Assembly: GCF_043951915.1 (NCBI RefSeq)
Contig: NZ_JBINJD010000202.1
Span: forward strand, 1-7,836
Reading direction: 5' to 3'
Length of the DNA stretch: 7,836 nt
Source: Alienimonas sp043951915
GTDB taxonomy: Bacteria > Planctomycetota > Planctomycetia > Planctomycetales > Planctomycetaceae
Positions 5,601 to 7,836 of the stretch are shown one piece after another. The stretch's first letter is position 1. Each line of letters begins with the position of its first letter. The notes beneath the pieces are model-generated. The model had not been told where the DNA came from. It worked only from the letters and a program-made list of their open reading frames with translations, and did no database searches. The translations under genes and the position numbers were made by a program.

Positions 5601-5894
5601 ATGGCGAAACGCACACTCAACGATGCCAAGAAGCCACGGAAGGGGCGGCCGCCGAAGCCAGTCGATCAATCGACGTACAGCGGGAGGTTTGCGGCCCGAC
5701 TGCGGGAGCTGCGAGAGCGCCGCGAACTGTCTGTCGCGGATCTACGAGACCACCTTGAGGACGGCGGTGTGAAGGTCGTTGAGGAAACAATCCGTTCGTG
5801 GGAACGAAACGCATCCACGCCGCCGCTCGATGTGTTCCCTGTGCTGGCGAGAATCTTGTACATCAAAATCGGCGACATGATGCCGCCGCAGTGA
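5601..5894 (+). CDS. XRE-type (Cro/C1) HTH regulator, copy 1
   Basis: The protein has 97 residues and starts 9 nt after the preceding stop. A basic N-terminal arm (AKRTLNDAKKPRKGRPPK) contains a GRPPK motif like the core of an AT-hook. Residues 28-94 are a five-helix XRE domain: RFAARLRELRERRELSVADLRDHL (helices 1-2), TIRSWERN with the typical IRSWE recognition-helix end, then PLDVFPVLARIL and GDMMPP. The spacing between helices 2 and 3 (EDGGVKVVEE) is a few residues longer than in the plain family. XRE proteins are repressors or activators binding palindromic operators as dimers. It is paralogous to the next gene. No toxin gene is adjacent. Confidence 0.88.
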   Translation: MAKRTLNDAKKPRKGRPPKPVDQSTYSGRFAARLRELRERRELSVADLRDHLEDGGVKVVEETIRSWERNASTPPLDVFPVLARILYIKIGDMMPPQ

Positions 5895-5932
5895 CGCCCG
5901 ACGCTGAACGGTTGCACCGGGGCGAGTCTCGC

Positions 5933-5938
5933 TAGGAT
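5933..5938 (+). promoter_or_regulatory. Candidate leaderless promoter of XRE copy 2
   Basis: TAGGAT lies 6 nt before the ATG at 5945, with TTGCAC (5912-5917) 15 bp upstream as a possible -35. The gap between the two XRE genes is 50 bp and holds no Shine-Dalgarno sequence, so this gene probably has its own leaderless transcript. Confidence 0.5.
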
Positions 5939-5944
5939 TCCGCT

Positions 5945-6241
5945 ATGGTCCGTCGCCGCCCCGCAACCGATGAAGCGACGCCCCGGATGGGCCGACCGCC
6001 CAAAGAGCCCGACCTGACGACCTACGCCGGGCGCCTGGGAGCCCGGTTGCGGGGCCTCCGTGAGAAACGCGGCTGGACGGTCGAAGAGTTCCGCGAACGG
6101 CTGCACGAGGCTGGCCTGAGCGTCCGCGGGGGAACTGTCCGCTCGTGGGAGCGGGGCGATCGAACCCCGCCTGCTGAGACTTTCCCGCACCTCGCCGCGA
6201 CGTTCGGCGTAGCCCCGGGCGATCTGCTGCCGCCGGAGTGA
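5945..6241 (+). CDS. XRE-type (Cro/C1) HTH regulator, copy 2
   Basis: The protein has 98 residues. The layout is identical to copy 1: an arm with RRRP and GRPPK (residues 16-20), a linker with TTYAGR, and an XRE domain at about 29-95. The domain reads RLGARLRGLREKRGWTVEEF, then TVRSWERGDRTPPAETFPHL, ending GDLLPPE. The conserved blocks shared by the two copies are GRPPK, TTY/STY, the RLR.LRE.R helix, the RSWER recognition-helix end and the terminal GD..PP. The duplication is old, since intervening residues differ widely. An internal ATG at 5987 (start of MGRPPKE) is an alternative start but would remove the basic arm that copy 1 also has. It may autoregulate or control the HNH gene downstream. 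Confidence 0.88.
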   Translation: MVRRRPATDEATPRMGRPPKEPDLTTYAGRLGARLRGLREKRGWTVEEFRERLHEAGLSVRGGTVRSWERGDRTPPAETFPHLAATFGVAPGDLLPPE

Positions 6242-6266
6242 TGCGCAGCGGGTCCGGTTGTGACGG

Positions 6267-6295
6267 TTGACGTTTGCCACGTTCCGTAGCAAACT
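6267..6295 (+). promoter_or_regulatory. Candidate sigma-70-type promoter of the HNH gene
   Basis: TTGACG (6267-6272) and CAAACT (6290-6295) are 17 bp apart, in the 164-bp gap between XRE copy 2 and the HNH gene. The -35 is a 5-of-6 match and the -10 is weak. Transcription would begin near 6302, giving a leader of about 100 nt. Confidence 0.4.
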
Positions 6296-6334
6296 CCCGC
6301 CCCCGGTCTGCAATTTCGCACCCGGCAAATAGAG

Positions 6335-6393
6335 CGACCCGCGTCCCCCCGTGGCTGGTAACCAAAGGGACGCGGGTCGTCACTGACCCCTTT
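6335..6393 (+). promoter_or_regulatory. Leader with alternative hairpins before the HNH gene
   Basis: CGACCCGCGTCCC (6335-6347) pairs perfectly over 13 bp with 6367-6379, with a 19-nt loop that itself holds TGGT-A-ACCA. The right arm also contains GGGTC (6374-6378), which can instead pair with GACCC (6385-6389), and AAAGGG (6364-6369) can pair with CCCTTT (6388-6393). These later pairings cannot form together with the large hairpin. The arrangement resembles an attenuator or a protein-controlled RNA switch. A simple terminator for the upstream XRE gene is the plain alternative. Confidence 0.5.
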
Positions 6394-6405
6394 CGGAGCT
6401 ACGCG

Positions 6406-7029
6406 ATGAGCGTAACCGCTACCGTTCTGCCCCGTCAAGCGACCCCGCGGTCGCTTCCCCCGATCCCCGCCCATACGCACGCCGTCATCCGTGCGGACGG
6501 CATCCTCTGTCGGACGTTCGTCAGTCAGCGGGCGGCCGTGAAGTACGTTGAGGGCTACAAGGAAGCCGGAGGCGACGGCCTGCACGTCGTCACCATCGAC
6601 GGCCGCATGCCGCCCCCGGAGCCCGGCACCAAGCGGCACACGAAGGCGACCCGGGACATCCTCTCCGCCGCCGACTGCCGGTGCCGCTACTGCGGCCGGA
6701 ACCCGACCGGCGAGCGGCTGGTCCTCAGCATGATGACGCCCGCGTCTCAGGGCGGCACGAACCGGCCGGGGAACCTGACCGTCTGCTGCGAGTCCTGCTC
6801 CCGGTCGAAGGGCGACCGGACGCCGGAGGAGTGGGCCGACGCGATCCTCGCCGCCAAGCCGGCGACCCGGGACGAGGCCGCCGCCGGCCTGAAATTGGAA
6901 ACCGAGGGGCTGTGCAGCATGTGGACGGCGCCCTGGGTCGAGGCCGCCCTCGCCAAGCTGGGCATCCCGACGCGGCGGCGGGAGATCCTCTACCGCGTCC
7001 CGGCCGACGGGAAGGAGGTGTCGCGATGA
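6406..7029 (+). CDS. HNH-fold protein lacking the catalytic Asp-His pair
   Basis: The protein has 207 residues from ATG 6406, with CGGAG 7 nt upstream. The frame extends to 6274 but would run through the hairpin leader. Residues 24-67 form a small beta-beta-alpha-like segment (HAVIRADGILCRTFVSQRAA ... HVVTIDG). Residues 88-143 match the zinc-supported HNH nuclease layout: CRYCG (Cys93, Cys96), a strand, PASQGGTNRPGNL, CESC (Cys128, Cys131), SKGDRTPEEW. Where active members have Asp-His before the xxP, this one has Ser108-Met109, and the usual Asn after the second CxxC is Ser132. The zinc ligands and fold are thus kept, but the general base is missing, so cleavage is unlikely. DNA binding is plausible. 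The last 60 residues are helical with no assigned domain. The stop overlaps the next start. Confidence 0.8.
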   Translation: MSVTATVLPRQATPRSLPPIPAHTHAVIRADGILCRTFVSQRAAVKYVEGYKEAGGDGLHVVTIDGRMPPPEPGTKRHTKATRDILSAADCRCRYCGRNPTGERLVLSMMTPASQGGTNRPGNLTVCCESCSRSKGDRTPEEWADAILAAKPATRDEAAAGLKLETEGLCSMWTAPWVEAALAKLGIPTRRREILYRVPADGKEVSR

Positions 7030-7643
7030 GCCCCCCGACCGATCTCCGCACGCGGCTCCCCCGGTCCTTCGAAGAGACCGCCTCCCGCTGGCACGCCGAG
7101 GGCGTTCGGTGCGACAGCTATACGGCGTACTGGACGCCCGAGGAGCTGGCCCGGCTGTTCGGGCTCCCCCGCGTGCTGCTGGACGCCCTCGTCCCGGCTG
7201 CCGTCGTGAGCGAACGCGGCGAACGGCCGGAGACCTGCCCGCCCCCGGGAACGCCGCTGTACGACCGCGAGCGGGTCGGCGCCGCGTTGGCGGCGGCCGG
7301 CAAGGTCCGCCGGCTCCGACGCGACGCCGGGCGGGATAAGTCCAAGTCCGAATCGGAGACCGCCGCGGCGCCGGAGCGGCCCGCCGTCGTTCCCCGGGTC
7401 GTCGGGCTCCCGCCCGCCCCGGGGCCGGGGAGCGTGCGGGACCTGATGGACCGCAAGCTCGCGAGGTGGCGGTCGACGCGGGGCGCCGCGGGGAACTGGA
7501 GCGTCGCCGACGACGCCGGCCGCACCGTCCGCGACGGCCTCACCTACGAGGCCGCGAAGGCGTACGCCCAGGCGACGCTCGACGCGGGCGGCGGACGGCT
7601 GTCGGTCTGCTGCCCGCCCCGGCCGCTGTCGCTGAACGCGTAG
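7026..7643 (+). CDS. HTH-like protein co-translated with the HNH protein
   Basis: The protein has 205 residues. The ATG overlaps the HNH stop (ATGA), with a full AAGGAGGT ribosome site at 7012-7019. Residues 36-90 look like a degenerate excisionase-type HTH: WTPEELARLFGLPRVLLDALV, a longer wing region with Pro/Gly, then LYDRERVGAALAA. A basic, low-complexity linker follows (about 93-135, RRLRRDAGRDKSKSES). The C-terminal part (about 137-195) contains a helix RDLMDRKLARWR and a small unit GNWSVADDAGRTVRDGLTYE that resembles in layout the N-terminal segment of the HNH partner. No named family is recognised. The coupling suggests it acts with the HNH-fold protein. Confidence 0.75.
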   Translation: MSPPTDLRTRLPRSFEETASRWHAEGVRCDSYTAYWTPEELARLFGLPRVLLDALVPAAVVSERGERPETCPPPGTPLYDRERVGAALAAAGKVRRLRRDAGRDKSKSESETAAAPERPAVVPRVVGLPPAPGPGSVRDLMDRKLARWRSTRGAAGNWSVADDAGRTVRDGLTYEAAKAYAQATLDAGGGRLSVCCPPRPLSLNA

Positions 7644-7666
7644 AAGTCCGGCTTGCCTGACTTTCG

Positions 7667-7695
7667 CCCGCCCCGGGGGAACACGCCGGGGCGGG
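7667..7695 (+). terminator. GC hairpin after the HNH/HTH pair
   Basis: CCCGCCCCGG (7667-7676) pairs over 10 bp with CCGGGGCGGG (7686-7695), with a 9-nt loop. The stem can be extended by a G-U and a C-G pair. It lies 23 bp after the stop at 7643. There is no T-run, only TGTTC, so termination may be weak or factor-dependent. Confidence 0.55.
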
Positions 7696-7705
7696 TGTTC
7701 GGCGA

Positions 7706-7722
7706 GGGTGTCACTGACACCC
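7706..7722. repeat. 17-bp perfect palindrome
   Basis: GGGTGTCACTGACACCC has 8-bp arms around a single C. Its centre GTCACTGAC also occurs at 6379-6387 in the HNH leader. The size and symmetry suit a dimeric HTH operator. It could also be a compact RNA hairpin, but with a 1-nt spacer that is less favourable. Confidence 0.5.
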
Positions 7723-7741
7723 CGTCGGCCCTACTTAGGGA

Positions 7742-7804
7742 CTTTTCACGACCATTCATCGCTAATCGAGAAACGCCGAACCCCTATTTTCGCAGCGTGA
7801 AAAG
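7742..7804. repeat. Inverted repeat in AT-richer DNA
   Basis: CTTTTCACG (7742-7750) is the exact reverse complement of CGTGAAAAG (7796-7804). A second pair, CGCAGCG (7791-7797) and CGCTGCG (7827-7833), partly overlaps it. TTTTCGC occurs twice (around 7787 and 7807). Confidence 0.45.
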
Positions 7805-7836
7805 GTTTTTCGCGTTTGGCGTAGACCGCTGCGGGT

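Larger units (their letters stand above)
7644..7836. other. Non-coding end region: hairpins, palindrome, AT-richer DNA
   Basis: No credible gene is seen in these 193 bases. A minus-strand frame at 7544-7759 mirrors the end of the previous gene. From about 7735 the sequence is clearly less GC-rich than the rest of the window and has several T-runs and A-runs. It may hold a promoter for a gene beyond the window or an attachment or recombination site. Confidence 0.5.

Noticed and set aside
5601..6241. Toxin-antitoxin reading of the XRE genes
   Set aside because: Neither neighbour resembles a known toxin family; both genes of the pair are XRE paralogues.
6274..6405. Upstream extension of the HNH frame
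   Set aside because: Passes through the hairpin leader and lacks a ribosome site; ATG 6406 has CGGAG at suitable spacing.
7544..7759. Minus-strand 71-codon open frame at the right end
   Set aside because: Antisense to the end of the 7026 gene and through the GC hairpin; no start signal.
1..7836. CRISPR array, tRNA, integrase, transposase or IS ends
   Set aside because: No regularly spaced repeats, no tRNA-like cloverleaf and no recombinase motifs were seen on either strand.

Overview
The window is GC-rich bacterial DNA, dense with short genes. The most likely source is a planctomycete. This is inferred from the high GC, lipoproteins with Pro/Ala-rich linkers, a very Cys-rich secreted protein, small proteins with excisionase-like helix-turn-helix (HTH) domains, and several genes that look leaderless. 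No rRNA, tRNA or housekeeping marker is present to confirm it.

Left part (1-3014). The end of an unidentified gene (2-112) faces a small two-helix membrane protein (141-428, minus). Divergent from that is an endonuclease/exonuclease/phosphatase (EEP) family lipoprotein (547-1659) with an intact active-site motif set. A 93-residue HTH protein starts inside the EEP stop codon (1656-1937). It faces an unrecognised lipoprotein (1954-2619, minus), which is divergent from a small protein with a DnaJ-type CxxCxGxG zinc motif (2721-3014).

Middle (3015-4095). A secreted protein with 23 cysteines in 159 residues (3161-3640) has noticeably lower GC than its neighbours. It is followed by a strong hairpin that serves a convergent, 46-residue single-helix membrane protein (3739-3879, minus).

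Right part (4096-7643). This is a run of small, mostly DNA-binding proteins, all on the plus strand. An unknown 122-residue protein, two HTH proteins sharing the PGRDRLLTT core with the 1656-1937 gene, a double-HTH protein and an XRE-type protein form a tightly overlapped operon (4096-5894). A second XRE paralogue (5945-6241) follows behind its own leaderless-type -10. After a 164-bp leader with alternative hairpins come an HNH-fold protein that has lost the catalytic Asp-His pair (6406-7029) and an HTH-like partner (7026-7643), overlapping by 4 nt. The segment ends in hairpins, a 17-bp palindrome and AT-richer DNA with inverted repeats.

How it may work together (inference). At least six probable DNA-binding proteins and one probably inactive HNH protein lie in about 3.5 kb, with no integrase, transposase, toxin or restriction enzyme in view. 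This looks like the control region of a mobile or accessory element, or a stand-alone regulatory cluster. Its enzymatic partner, if any, lies outside the window.
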